From contig JBBIOB010000046.1 in NCBI GenBank assembly GCA_037443565.1, forward strand, positions 1 to 23,684: a stretch of DNA of 23,684 bases. The letters run 5' to 3'. This document shows, one piece after another, positions 1-7,315 of this stretch. Both the position numbers and the translations under genes were made by a program. The first letter of the stretch is position 1; the number at the start of each line of letters is the position of its first letter. A model generated the notes under the pieces. It was not told the origin of the DNA. It searched no databases and saw only the letters and a list, made by a program, of their open reading frames with translations. Source of the DNA: Fervidifonticultor_A sp037443565. GTDB lineage: Bacteria > Sysuimicrobiota > Sysuimicrobiia > Sysuimicrobiales > Humicultoraceae.

Positions 1-132
1 GGGCCGCCGCGCCCACCAGATGTGCAGCGTGGAGATGTGGCCGTGGCGGATGGACTTCTCGCGGCGGGCGTGGGCGGAGATTTCCCGAATGGGGAGGTCG
101 ACTTCGATGAGGCGCTTTGGGGACCTCGTCAT
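1..132 (-). CDS. DUF1156 DNA methylase, N-terminal 44 codons (truncated by window edge)
   Basis: Reading the minus strand from the ATG at 132 gives an open frame to the window edge. It contains RLIEVDLPIREISAHARREK and then HGHISTLHIWWARRP, the signature start of DUF1156 proteins. These are large adenine-specific DNA methylase-like proteins found in anti-phage islands related to DISARM, where they probably modify host DNA. A GAGG ribosome-binding site lies 6-7 bases before the ATG (TGAGGCGTTC). No catalytic motif is visible because the rest of the gene is outside the window. A 14-base perfect palindrome lies about 50 bases upstream. The gene is transcribed in the same direction as the helicase and the DUF6941-like gene. 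A separate DUF1156 C-terminal fragment lies at 14054-14345. Family assignment rests on the conserved opening motif and is fairly secure; whether the gene is intact cannot be judged. Confidence 0.85.
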   Translation of the reverse strand, partial: MTRSPKRLIEVDLPIREISAHARREKSIRHGHISTLHIWWARRP

Positions 133-181
133 GAACGCCTCAGGTAATCTGCCATCTCAGCGATCCGGTCAGTTGGGCACT

Positions 182-195
182 TATGTGCGCACATA
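182..195. promoter_or_regulatory. 14-bp perfect palindrome upstream of DUF1156 gene
   Basis: TATGTGCGCACATA reads the same on both strands. It sits in the 109-base gap between the DUF6941-like gene and the DUF1156 start, 50 bases upstream of that start. Position and symmetry fit an operator for a dimeric regulator of the methylase gene. No regulator is identified, so the function is inferred. Confidence 0.4.
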
Positions 196-221
196 TCGAG
201 TTCATAACCATCAATCCCCAG

Positions 222-246
222 CCCCCTGAGGGCCGGCCCTCTCAGG
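222..246. terminator. GC-rich hairpin at the end of the DUF6941-like gene
   Basis: CCTGAGGG and CCCTCTCAGG form an imperfect inverted repeat (two-base bulge) that overlaps the stop codon of the 242-700 gene. There is no clear T-run on the minus strand, so it may be a weak terminator or an RNA-stabilising hairpin before the DUF1156 gene. Confidence 0.3.
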
Positions 247-700
247 ACCGGGGACGGGTGCGAAAGAGCACGCGATCCGCTTCCTGCCCGTTTATGCTTA
301 CAGACCAGAAGTAGCCGGCGCCAGGTGGAAGCTCAAGCGGGCCGAGATTCACCGCGAGCGGGAAGTCGAGCGGTGTCCCCGGAGGAAGGCCGGGCGGCCG
401 GCCGACCTCGAACGTCCCGTGGAACCTGACCTCCGCGGCCGGGTCGCCCACGCGAACAGGTCGCGAATCCTCATCCATCAACACGGCACCCAGCGTATGC
501 GGTCGGTTAGCCTCGTTCCACGGCACCGCGACCTTGATGGCCAGCGCGTGCTGGAAGGGCCCGGGACCGCATACGCTCCACCCGCCTCCAAGAATGTAGA
601 GCTTGCCCTCAGCCACCTGCGCGGAATCGCACAGGAGTACGGTGACCTCCCAGTCCTGGGCGCCGCTCATCATCGGTTCCTGCTCCTTGGCCAGTTCCAT
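242..700 (-). CDS. DUF6941-like small protein in defence island
   Basis: Encodes 152 residues. The core VTVLLCDSAQVAEGKLYILG followed by GG and a W is the pattern I associate with DUF6941 proteins, small beta-rich proteins of unknown function. No catalytic motif or membrane segment is visible. Nine bases separate it from the preceding antitoxin-like gene, so the two are probably co-transcribed. The ATG at 673 (second-start product MMSGAQDWEV) has AAGGAG nine bases before it, a better ribosome-binding site than the one before 700, so the mature protein may be 143 residues. A role in defence is inferred from position only. Confidence 0.7.
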   Translation of the reverse strand: MELAKEQEPMMSGAQDWEVTVLLCDSAQVAEGKLYILGGGWSVCGPGPFQHALAIKVAVPWNEANRPHTLGAVLMDEDSRPVRVGDPAAEVRFHGTFEVGRPPGLPPGTPLDFPLAVNLGPLELPPGAGYFWSVSINGQEADRVLFRTRPRS

Positions 701-709
701 CTGCTTCGC

Positions 710-1114
710 CTAATGCCGTCCTGCTGTGCCTGGGGGTCCAGCAGCAGGGACCGTGGACGGAGACGGAATTGGCCGGCCAGCCGGAAACCGCATCGGTGGT
801 TGGCTCAGTGGTTCCCAGTGCCACGGCTGCTCAAGGGCCGCCGTCGACTCGAGGAGCCGCGTGAGCACGGCGGCGATCAGCGCACGCGATGGGCGGGCCT
901 GCATGGTAAGGCCCTGCTCAATCAGATCTCGGGCCAGGGTCCCCGGACCCTTACCTTGGCTCCTGGCTGCCAGCGTTAGGTCTCGTAGGACCTGCCTCGG
1001 CAGCCTGACCGAGAGGACCGCACTGAGCTCCCCCCTCCGCCTTGCGACCCGAACGGGGGTCGCTTCCTCCCACATCTGCCGTGCCCGCCTTCGGCCAACA
1101 TCTCCCTTGCTCAT
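710..1114 (-). CDS. Ribbon-helix-helix antitoxin-like protein
   Basis: Encodes 134 residues. Residues about 34-69 (SVRLPRQVLRDLTLAARSQG, then a GTLARDLIEQGL helix) fit a ribbon-helix-helix DNA-binding unit: a short beta strand followed by two helices. The gene starts four bases after the stop of the BrnT-like gene, the usual toxin-first arrangement of brnTA loci. In that family the antitoxin binds the toxin and represses their shared promoter. The protein is longer than a typical BrnA (about 80-100 residues) and has a proline-rich tail, so it may be a distinct antitoxin type. I am confident it is a DNA-binding protein and moderately confident it is an antitoxin. Confidence 0.65.
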   Translation of the reverse strand: MSKGDVGRRRARQMWEEATPVRVARRRGELSAVLSVRLPRQVLRDLTLAARSQGKGPGTLARDLIEQGLTMQARPSRALIAAVLTRLLESTAALEQPWHWEPLSQPPMRFPAGRPIPSPSTVPAAGPPGTAGRH

Positions 1115-1118
1115 GCTC

Positions 1119-1382
1119 TCAGTCCTCCCATGCCGTCCGGCATCGCCACAATCCAGTCTCGGGATCGACAGGATGCAGGATCACCAGCAGCCGGCGCCCG
1201 CCATGAGTCCGTCCTCGAGCGAGCAGCCTTCTCCCATGTTGGCGGTCTTTATGCCACCGAAACCTGGCCTCGTCATCGTCGAAGACCACTTCCTCAACTT
1301 CCCACCATTCGATGTGATGCTTGCGCCACAGCTTCTCGATCGCATCGTCATCCCAGAGTATCTCGCGGACCCTTATGCGCAT
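1119..1382 (-). CDS. BrnT-like toxin (RelE-fold RNase family)
   Basis: Encodes 87 residues. The start IRVREILWDDDAIEKLWRKH, the WWEVEEVVFDD segment, and the later GRTHGGRRLLVILHPV followed by RCRTAW match the layout of BrnT toxins (WD...KH, VEEVF, GRT..GR.L.V). BrnT proteins are ribonucleases that slow growth by cutting RNA, and their partner BrnA usually follows, as here. Length is typical of the family. There is no clear Shine-Dalgarno site. Instead TACAAT lies four bases before the ATG, which suggests a leaderless transcript. Upstream ATGAT/ATCAT palindromes could be the autoregulatory operator. The sequence is divergent, so the family call is good but not certain. Confidence 0.7.
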   Translation of the reverse strand: MRIRVREILWDDDAIEKLWRKHHIEWWEVEEVVFDDDEARFRWHKDRQHGRRLLARGRTHGGRRLLVILHPVDPETGLWRCRTAWED

Positions 1383-1386
1383 ACAA

Positions 1387-1392
1387 ATTGTA
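1387..1392 (-). promoter_or_regulatory. -10 element TACAAT, leaderless start of the toxin gene
   Basis: On the minus strand TACAAT (five of six matches to the sigma-70 consensus) ends four bases before the ATG at 1382. Transcription would then begin at or next to the start codon. No good -35 element is seen at 17-18 bases. Confidence 0.4.
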
Positions 1393-1405
1393 GTGCAATG
1401 TAGCT

Positions 1406-1428
1406 TATCATGATATAGGGATCATATG
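1406..1428. promoter_or_regulatory. Palindrome cluster, possible toxin-antitoxin operator
   Basis: The perfect palindrome TATCATGATA (1406-1415) overlaps an ATGAT...ATCAT inverted pair (1410-1414 and 1421-1425), followed by CATATG. The stretch is much richer in A and T than its surroundings and lies just upstream of the putative promoter. Such repeated half-sites are typical targets of ribbon-helix-helix antitoxins. Binding here is inferred. Confidence 0.45.
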
Positions 1429-1494
1429 TTCGCTACGGTGAGGCAGCGGGGGCCGGTCATGATCCCCATCCCTTCCGGTAGGAAGCGCGGAATT

Positions 1495-1533
1495 CTACTC
1501 GGAAGCGGGTTGCCTTCAATGGCTTCCGAGTAG
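1495..1533. repeat. 12-bp perfect inverted repeat (stem-loop)
   Basis: CTACTCGGAAGC (1495-1506) and GCTTCCGAGTAG (1522-1533) are exact reverse complements separated by 15 bases. It lies just after the stop of the 2145-1567 gene, so it may act as a stem-loop terminator, though no T-run follows on the minus strand. Confidence 0.5.
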
Positions 1534-1566
1534 CCCGCAAGTGAATGGAATCCGGTTCGCTCTGCA

Positions 1567-2145
1567 TCACCATGTCTCCAGGGCGCCAGCCCCTGGCCGC
1601 CAGCGAAACGCGCGGAAATACCCGTCCGGGAAGGTCTCGGCAGCGGCCCGCGTCCCAACTATCACGAGAATTTCCCCATCGGGCATCAGACGCTTGAGCA
1701 CGGCATCCTGGAGGCGCGCGATCAGCGGGCCGATCCCTTCCTGCTGGCGTCTGTAGCAGACGAGACAGCCCAGGCCGACTCGAATCATGCCCACTTTCCA
1801 CAGCGCGTAGGCCACGGTTTCATCCCGCGGGGAGTTCTCAAGCTCGAAGGCAGCGGCCGGCGTTCTCCATCCATCACCGGGCTTGAAGGCGAGAACATCA
1901 ATGCCCAGGTACTCGCCCCGGCCGACGGGCAGCGGCCCGCGCCCAACGTTCTTCGCGGCACACACCCAGCCCAAGTCACCGCAGGCATGCACGACAGCCG
2001 CGGTCAGAAGCTCGGTCCACGGCTGCAGCCGCGCGCCGTCGGCTGCGGCCTGGAGTTGGGGGACGAGGCTCTCATCACGGATGGCCGCACGGAACGCCCG
2101 ATGCCACCGGTGCAGGACCTCGCCACGCTCGCCGGTCATCGCCAT
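1567..2145 (-). CDS. Unknown protein beside the helicase, possible PD-(D/E)XK-like fold
   Basis: Encodes 192 residues that I do not recognise as a named family. The arrangement EYLGIDVLAFKPG, a variable loop, then AAFELENSP resembles the Asp...Glu-x-Glu/Lys core of restriction-type nucleases, but the usual lysine is replaced by asparagine (ELEN). Catalysis is therefore doubtful without modelling. The N-terminal 60 residues look helical and the C-terminal part (GEILVIVGTRAAAE) looks like an alpha/beta segment. The gene begins 12 bases after the helicase stop, with GAGAGG upstream of the ATG, so it is almost certainly co-transcribed with the helicase. A defence role is inferred from that coupling. 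Confidence 0.7.
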   Translation of the reverse strand: MAMTGERGEVLHRWHRAFRAAIRDESLVPQLQAAADGARLQPWTELLTAAVVHACGDLGWVCAAKNVGRGPLPVGRGEYLGIDVLAFKPGDGWRTPAAAFELENSPRDETVAYALWKVGMIRVGLGCLVCYRRQQEGIGPLIARLQDAVLKRLMPDGEILVIVGTRAAAETFPDGYFRAFRWRPGAGALETW

Positions 2146-2157
2146 GGTCTGTACCTC

Positions 2158-5100
2158 TCATTCCCCCGCAGCCTGCTCGATGGCTTCAGGACCAACGAGG
2201 TAGTGCTCCACTTTGACCACGGCCTGCCAGCCGAGGCGGGCGGGATCGCGAACCGCAAGCAGCCTCGGGGTTGAAGCGCAATCGAACGCCACGTACAACC
2301 AGTAGTCCCCTCCCAGGCGCTGGGCAGTCCGGTACTCGTTGGACGTCAGGGCAACCACGCCTCGGGCCGAGCGCCCTTTGACCTCGATGAACCTGACCGT
2401 CGCGGTCTGGGCGTCGCGGGAGAGGACGTCGAACCCCCGGCTCTCCGCCGAGACATCCTGGGGCTCCCATCCCCGGTTGCGCTCATACCGCATCGCTGCC
2501 TGCATGGCGATCGCCTCGACCTCTGGATCCCTCACCATGTCCCCCAGGTCGCCGCCACGGCCCGGGTGAGGCAGGACCCAGGCGCTGCCCAGGTGCACCA
2601 GGTCGGAGAGTGCGAACCGGCGCTGGGACTCCAGTTCCCTCCTTCGTCGGTCGAGGCGCTCGTTGAGCTGCTCCAGCCGGTCGAGGGCCTGGGCAAGGTT
2701 GCCGGCCGCGCCTTCTTCCCCCCGCTGCTGGCGCTGCATCAGGTCATCCACCTGCACCTGGAGGCGGTCGATGAGTGTGTTGAGGGAGAGTTCGATGTGA
2801 CGGGCGATGGTCTCGACCTCTCGCTCGCGTTCGGCGCGGACTTCGTCCAGAAACTCCTTGAGCGCATTGTCGAGGAGGAAGGCCTCGGCCTCTTGCCTGG
2901 AAGCGACGGCAAGACCCGACGGCGGGCGCCCGTCCCCCGGGGTGAGGTCGAGGAAGACCGTCGGCTGGCGGATGGTGAGCCCCTGCTCGTCGGCTTCCGT
3001 TACGAATAGCCGCCGGTGGAGCGTGTTACCTGTTCCGTCCTTGACCGCGGCAGCGAAGACATCCAGCCGGACCTCATGCTCCCGGTGAAGGTCGTAGAAG
3101 ACCGTCCCTCGCCGGAGGTCGTCCTGAACCCGCGCCCATGTCTCCTCCCTGACAGTCTCAAACAGGGGATGCCCCGGCGTAACCCATTCCAGCGTCGGAT
3201 CGTCTTCAAGCCGCGAGCGCTCAAAGGCCACGCGGCGATACTCCCGACCTAGACGCCCGAACCGGCTCTCCAGCGCCTGCCCCGCCGCCAGCAGGTGCCG
3301 TGGTATGCGTCCGACCCGCACGACGAACGCGCGCTCGCGTCTCGGGTGGATGCCTGCCATCGTTGCGGCCTGCAGGAAGAACTCCTCCACCACCTCGGGG
3401 ACGAGGCGGCGCTCCTTCGCTTCGGCACGTTTGCCGATCAACCGCGAGAGGTTGAGCTGACGCCGGGCCAGGCCTTCCAGCGCCGACCGCGTGATGCGCT
3501 CAAACTTCGCCGGCTCCACCTCGTGCACGATGCGCTCCATCATCTCGTCCCGGGTGATCCGCCCGGCATAGTGGTCCCGCAGGAGCCGCTCAATGAAGTT
3601 CGCCGGCACGACCTGCCCCACGACGTCGAAAACCTGGTCCGATCCCAGCGCGTGCCTGATCTCGCTCAGCCGTTCAAGCAGAACTTGAAGGACCTGCCCC
3701 TCGCGGGTGTTCTGGGCGACGAAGTTGAAGATGAGGCAGTCGCTCTCCTGGCCATAACGGTGGATGCGACCGATGCGCTGCTCAAGGCGCATTGGGTTCC
3801 ACGGGATGTCGTAGTTGACCATGAACCAGCAGAACTGAAGGTTGATCCCCTCGCCGGCAGCCTCGGTGGCGACCAGCACCTGCGCCTCGTCCCTGAAGGC
3901 GCGCTCGGCATGCAGCCTCGTGCCGGGCGCGTCGCGGTCGCCGATCGGCATACCGCCGTGGATCTGCGTGACCCGAAGCCCCCACCTAGTGAGCTGGTCA
4001 ACCAGGAACTCAAGGGTATCCTTGTGCTCCGTGAAGAGCAGAAGCTTGTTGCGTGGATCGGTGAAGATCTGCTCGTCGGTAAGAACCTTCTGCAGTCTGG
4101 CCAGTTTCGAGGAGACATCGCGGGCCTCCAGGGCCTTGGCCTGCTCGATCAGCCTCAGCAGGTCCTCCCGTTCTTGCAGGAGCAGGTCCCTGTCCTCGGC
4201 GATGGAGGCCTCCTCGACCTCCTCCTCCAGGCGCGCGACCTCCTCCTCTGTCAGTTCCTCCAGGTCTTCGAACCGGCGCTCATCGAATGTCGTCTCGCGG
4301 GCAGGGCGCTTCTGGGCGAGATCGTGGAGTCGACGCTCAATCTTCTGCAGGCGGCGCTCCAGGCTCCGCCGCGCCGCGAAGAGGCTGCTGGCAAAGCGGC
4401 GCTGGTACATCGCCATGGTGAACCCGATAGCCCGGCCCCTGGCCGAGAGATCGGCTGCCGCGCGAATTGACTGATCCTGCACATATCGTGTGAGCGTTTC
4501 ATAGAAGGCAAGCTCCTCGGGATCGAGGTCGAAGGATGCCGTCCGGGTCTCGCGGTCGGTGAATAGCCTGCGCACGATCCCTGACTCGGGATCGGGAAAC
4601 GAAATCATGGCCTCCTTCGTGCGCCGCAGGTAGAACGGAGCGTGGTGGCGGCGCATGGCCTCTTCGAGGCTGCGAACGTGCGCGTACGCGTCGCGGTCGA
4701 GGAGTTGGAGGAAGAGCGCGAAGTTCTCGGGGTCGCCCTTGTGTGGGGTGGCGGTCAGCAACAGGAAGTGGTCCGTCAGGTCAGAGAGCACCTCGCCGAG
4801 CTGGTAGCGGTCCGTCTTGTGCTCGACGTCCCGTGCGCTCATGCGGTGGGCTTCGTCGACTATGATCAACTCCCACCTAGCCCGCGAGAGGCTGTCCTTC
4901 ACCTCGTCGCGCTTCGCCCAGTCTATCGAGGTGATGGCCTGGCCCTTCTCAGTCCAGGGGTTCGTGCCGTAGGCGTTCCGTAGGTCGACCCCGCGAAGGA
5001 TGTCGAAGCGCTCGCGGAACCGATCCCACATCTCCCGCTGCCACTGGAATGCCAGATTCGCCGGGGCGACGATCAGGGTGCGTTCCACCAGCCCGCGCAG

Positions 5101-5565
5101 TTTCAATTCGCGCAGAAGGAGCCCGGCCATGATCGTCTTCCCGGCCCCCGCGTCGTCGGCGAGGAGAAAACGGATGCGTGGGAGCGGGAGCATGTAGTCG
5201 TAGACCGCCTCAACTTGGTGCGGAAGAGGGTCAACTCGGGAGATCGAGAGGGAGAAGTACGGGTCGTATTCGTAGGCGAGGGCAAGCCGCTGTGCTTCGA
5301 TGCCGAGGCGGAACTTCAGCGGATTACCGTCATACGCACCCTCGGCCGGGGAGACACGGATCTCCCTGAGATGTCCTTCGTCGAGCAGCAACTGGTGGTA
5401 GCGGCCTGAGCGCAGCCCTTCAGCGCCGACCCGCAGGCGGTCACCAAGCCGCTCAACGAGGACGACCCTGACAGGCTCGGGGAGGATTGCGCCCTCCAGA
5501 ATGGCGCCTGGCTCGATTGATAGGAGACCGGTCTTGTCGGTCAATTCGGTATCCAGGGGCTGCAT
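2158..5565 (-). CDS. SNF2-type helicase with C-terminal DUF3883 domain (DISARM-related)
   Basis: Encodes about 1135 residues from the ATG at 5565. The frame extends back to 5676 (1172 residues), but the extra 37 residues look non-conserved, and the family-like start is QPLDTELTDKTG. Visible motifs: Walker A DDAGAGKT (about 137-144), DEAH (237-240), TATPH (271-275), a charged coiled-coil-like insert (about 395-490), and motifs V-VI with ATEAAGEGINL and QRIGRIHRYGQ (about 566-606). Near the C-terminus FIEVKGRSARG followed by LTSNEYRTAQRLG marks a DUF3883 domain. SNF2 helicases with DUF3883 occur in DISARM (DrmD) and in DUF1156/DUF499 islands, where they probably translocate on invading DNA. No frameshift is seen; this is the best preserved core gene here. 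Confidence 0.92.
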   Translation of the reverse strand: MQPLDTELTDKTGLLSIEPGAILEGAILPEPVRVVLVERLGDRLRVGAEGLRSGRYHQLLLDEGHLREIRVSPAEGAYDGNPLKFRLGIEAQRLALAYEYDPYFSLSISRVDPLPHQVEAVYDYMLPLPRIRFLLADDAGAGKTIMAGLLLRELKLRGLVERTLIVAPANLAFQWQREMWDRFRERFDILRGVDLRNAYGTNPWTEKGQAITSIDWAKRDEVKDSLSRARWELIIVDEAHRMSARDVEHKTDRYQLGEVLSDLTDHFLLLTATPHKGDPENFALFLQLLDRDAYAHVRSLEEAMRRHHAPFYLRRTKEAMISFPDPESGIVRRLFTDRETRTASFDLDPEELAFYETLTRYVQDQSIRAAADLSARGRAIGFTMAMYQRRFASSLFAARRSLERRLQKIERRLHDLAQKRPARETTFDERRFEDLEELTEEEVARLEEEVEEASIAEDRDLLLQEREDLLRLIEQAKALEARDVSSKLARLQKVLTDEQIFTDPRNKLLLFTEHKDTLEFLVDQLTRWGLRVTQIHGGMPIGDRDAPGTRLHAERAFRDEAQVLVATEAAGEGINLQFCWFMVNYDIPWNPMRLEQRIGRIHRYGQESDCLIFNFVAQNTREGQVLQVLLERLSEIRHALGSDQVFDVVGQVVPANFIERLLRDHYAGRITRDEMMERIVHEVEPAKFERITRSALEGLARRQLNLSRLIGKRAEAKERRLVPEVVEEFFLQAATMAGIHPRRERAFVVRVGRIPRHLLAAGQALESRFGRLGREYRRVAFERSRLEDDPTLEWVTPGHPLFETVREETWARVQDDLRRGTVFYDLHREHEVRLDVFAAAVKDGTGNTLHRRLFVTEADEQGLTIRQPTVFLDLTPGDGRPPSGLAVASRQEAEAFLLDNALKEFLDEVRAEREREVETIARHIELSLNTLIDRLQVQVDDLMQRQQRGEEGAAGNLAQALDRLEQLNERLDRRRRELESQRRFALSDLVHLGSAWVLPHPGRGGDLGDMVRDPEVEAIAMQAAMRYERNRGWEPQDVSAESRGFDVLSRDAQTATVRFIEVKGRSARGVVALTSNEYRTAQRLGGDYWLYVAFDCASTPRLLAVRDPARLGWQAVVKVEHYLVGPEAIEQAAGE

Positions 5566-5795
5566 GTGGTGCCCTGCCCCGCAGCCATTCCGAAATCTAC
5601 TACACCGGTGGTTGATCTTCCCCCGTCGGGCTGGCTTGAGTTGTCGCGAGTGATCAGGCATCGCGCCGCAGAACACGCGCCTCCCACTACTCCCCCCCAG
5701 CCGGACCTAGTGCTCTCCGGATCACGGCAGGATCGTGGTGCAATCGCTGTGAACCGACCTCGCGATAGCCGGTCGAGAGAAGATGGGAAGGCTCA

Positions 5796-6728
5796 ATGCC
5801 TCCACTGCCGATTCCGACTAGTGTGGCGTTCTTCCTCGAGGTCATTGTGCCCGGCTTGATCGGAACTCTGCTCGCCCATCCGCTACTTCCCGAGTGGGCG
5901 AGGTTGGGCAGCGGGGCATCCGGGCTCGCGGGCCTGGCCGCCGTGGCGGTCATCTTCGGCCTGACCATCCATCTGCTCCGGATGCCGCTGGTCGAGCTCG
6001 CCATGGGGCGGTTCTGGCCCGGGCGCATACGGAACTGGAGGGTCTCCTCGATACAAAGGTGGGCCGACAACCTGCGGGCGCAGCCAGCACAAGCCCAGTC
6101 CTCAAACGGTTTGCCGGACGTGGCCGCCTTCCACCGACTGTGGGACCTGAGGGGACTCGACCTCCTGGTCGCAGGCCCCGGGTGGAAGCGCATCGCCTAC
6201 TGCCCGACAATGGTCGGTAACGGCTACTTCGCCTTCACGACGGACCTCTACATGGCGTTCGAGGTGGAGCATCGGCTCATGGGCAGTCCGGTGGCGATGT
6301 GGGAGGCGCAGAAGGCCGCCACTCGGCTGTGGTACCTGATGAGCAAAGATCAGCGGGACGAACTGCGGGAGCTCGGAGCAGCTAATGTCGCGCTGCATCG
6401 GCTCACGGTGGCGGCCATCGTCGTCCTCGTAGCGTATCTCATCGACATAGCGATCTCGCCAGGGCTGTTGCGCAGAGATCTGGCGATGGCGGCGCTCTGC
6501 CTAGTTGTTGCAAGGGTGACTTATGTTGCCGGGCTGTCCGAGCTTCAGTCCTTCATCGCAAGCGCCAGGGCTCTCACCATGGCTCTCGACCGTGACACGG
6601 TGCAGGCCATCAGGGCGTACCTCGACTTCGCGGCGAAGCAGGCTGCCCAACAGGCCCAGGGGCAAAGGCAGGACGCCGAGCCAGCGGGCGGCGACCGCGA
6701 GGCAAAGCCCCCGTTAGAAACCCGCTAG
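5796..6728 (+). CDS. Four-helix membrane protein of unknown function
   Basis: Encodes 310 residues, one of only two convincing plus-strand genes. A GGGAAGG ribosome-binding site lies before the ATG. Two hydrophobic segments near the N-terminus (about 10-32 and 39-62) and two more at about 203-221 and 228-247 flank a soluble stretch of about 140 residues. The C-terminal 50 residues are polar and rich in Gln, Ala and Glu. I do not recognise the family. It is divergent from the helicase (230 bases apart) and lies inside the defence island, so it could be a membrane effector or a passenger. Nothing in the sequence decides between these. Confidence 0.75.
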   Translation: MPPLPIPTSVAFFLEVIVPGLIGTLLAHPLLPEWARLGSGASGLAGLAAVAVIFGLTIHLLRMPLVELAMGRFWPGRIRNWRVSSIQRWADNLRAQPAQAQSSNGLPDVAAFHRLWDLRGLDLLVAGPGWKRIAYCPTMVGNGYFAFTTDLYMAFEVEHRLMGSPVAMWEAQKAATRLWYLMSKDQRDELRELGAANVALHRLTVAAIVVLVAYLIDIAISPGLLRRDLAMAALCLVVARVTYVAGLSELQSFIASARALTMALDRDTVQAIRAYLDFAAKQAAQQAQGQRQDAEPAGGDREAKPPLETR

Positions 6729-6844
6729 AACGACCGCCACGGACTCCGCGTCCAGCGCGGGGGTTCGGTGTGCGCATCGGATTCCCGAGCCGAGGGCCAT
6801 GGGCATCAGAACTCCCTGGGCCCGTCCAATATACTAGAGAGTGA

Positions 6845-7315
6845 TCAGATGCGAGGGCCAGAATTCAGGCCCCATGCAGGTTTCGGCGGCGAGACGTGGC
6901 CTCCTAAGCCTCTGGTCGGGGGTTCGATTCCCTCCGGGCCCGCCAATGCAGTCAAGTCCGGCGCTAATTGAAACCCTGTGCCATCCTGCGTTTTCGCGAT
7001 CCCGGCGGCTCTGCCTCTTATCCGCCTGCGTTGCACCTTGAACTCCCGACTCTTGCATCGGATGGTCTTCACGGAACCCCGACGTTTGTAGGCGGTGATT
7101 ACCTCACCATCCAGCGCCTGCAGTACGGTCAGTCCATTCAGGTTCGCTCCACTCTTCCCGAGGGAGCGCAGAGCCTTCTTCCCGATGAAGAAGAAGCACA
7201 CGCCCGTCCGGTGGATTTGGATTCCGTGGCTGACCGCTAGGGCAATGTCTCCCTCGGTGATTCCGCGTTGCTGCATGCGGCGCCTGGCATGAGCGGAAAT
7301 CCGCATGGTGCTCAT
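6845..7315 (-). CDS. DUF4258 domain protein with tail derived from a tRNA scar
   Basis: Encodes 156 residues. The first 90 or so match DUF4258: ISAHARRRMQQRGITEGDIA, then FFIGKKALRSLG and LDGEVITAYKRRG. DUF4258 proteins are small, RelE-like in fold and often linked to toxin-antitoxin loci; activity here is unknown. The last part reads antisense through the tRNA-Arg fragment at 6896-6945, giving the tell-tale peptide GPEGIEPPTRGLGG, a known artefact of tRNA 3' ends. The natural protein probably ended earlier, and the tail was acquired when the junction formed. It overlaps the upstream small gene by four bases (ATGA), so the pair is probably translationally coupled. Confidence 0.6.
   Translation of the reverse strand: MSTMRISAHARRRMQQRGITEGDIALAVSHGIQIHRTGVCFFFIGKKALRSLGKSGANLNGLTVLQALDGEVITAYKRRGSVKTIRCKSREFKVQRRRIRGRAAGIAKTQDGTGFQLAPDLTALAGPEGIEPPTRGLGGHVSPPKPAWGLNSGPRI
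6896..6945 (+). other. 3' fragment of tRNA-Arg(CCT), putative att-site scar
   Basis: The plus strand carries an anticodon arm with loop CTCCTAA (stem GTGGC/GCCTC, one mismatch), variable loop TGGTC, a full T arm GGGGG-TTCGATT-CCCTC, a 3' acceptor strand CGGGCCC, discriminator G and an encoded CCA. Upstream bases give no acceptable D arm at the right spacing and no clean GGGCCCG partner, so this is not an intact tRNA. Tyrosine integrases often recombine in the anticodon-to-T-arm part of tRNA genes and leave exactly such a copy. No second copy is visible in this window. Confidence 0.7.

Noticed and set aside
3295..4470. A 391-codon plus-strand frame
   Set aside because: It lies wholly antisense to the helicase, which has clear motifs throughout.
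6867..6945. A complete tRNA-Arg
   Set aside because: The length is about right and the 3' half is good, but the acceptor pairs only in part, the D arm is out of register and the anticodon stem has a mismatch.
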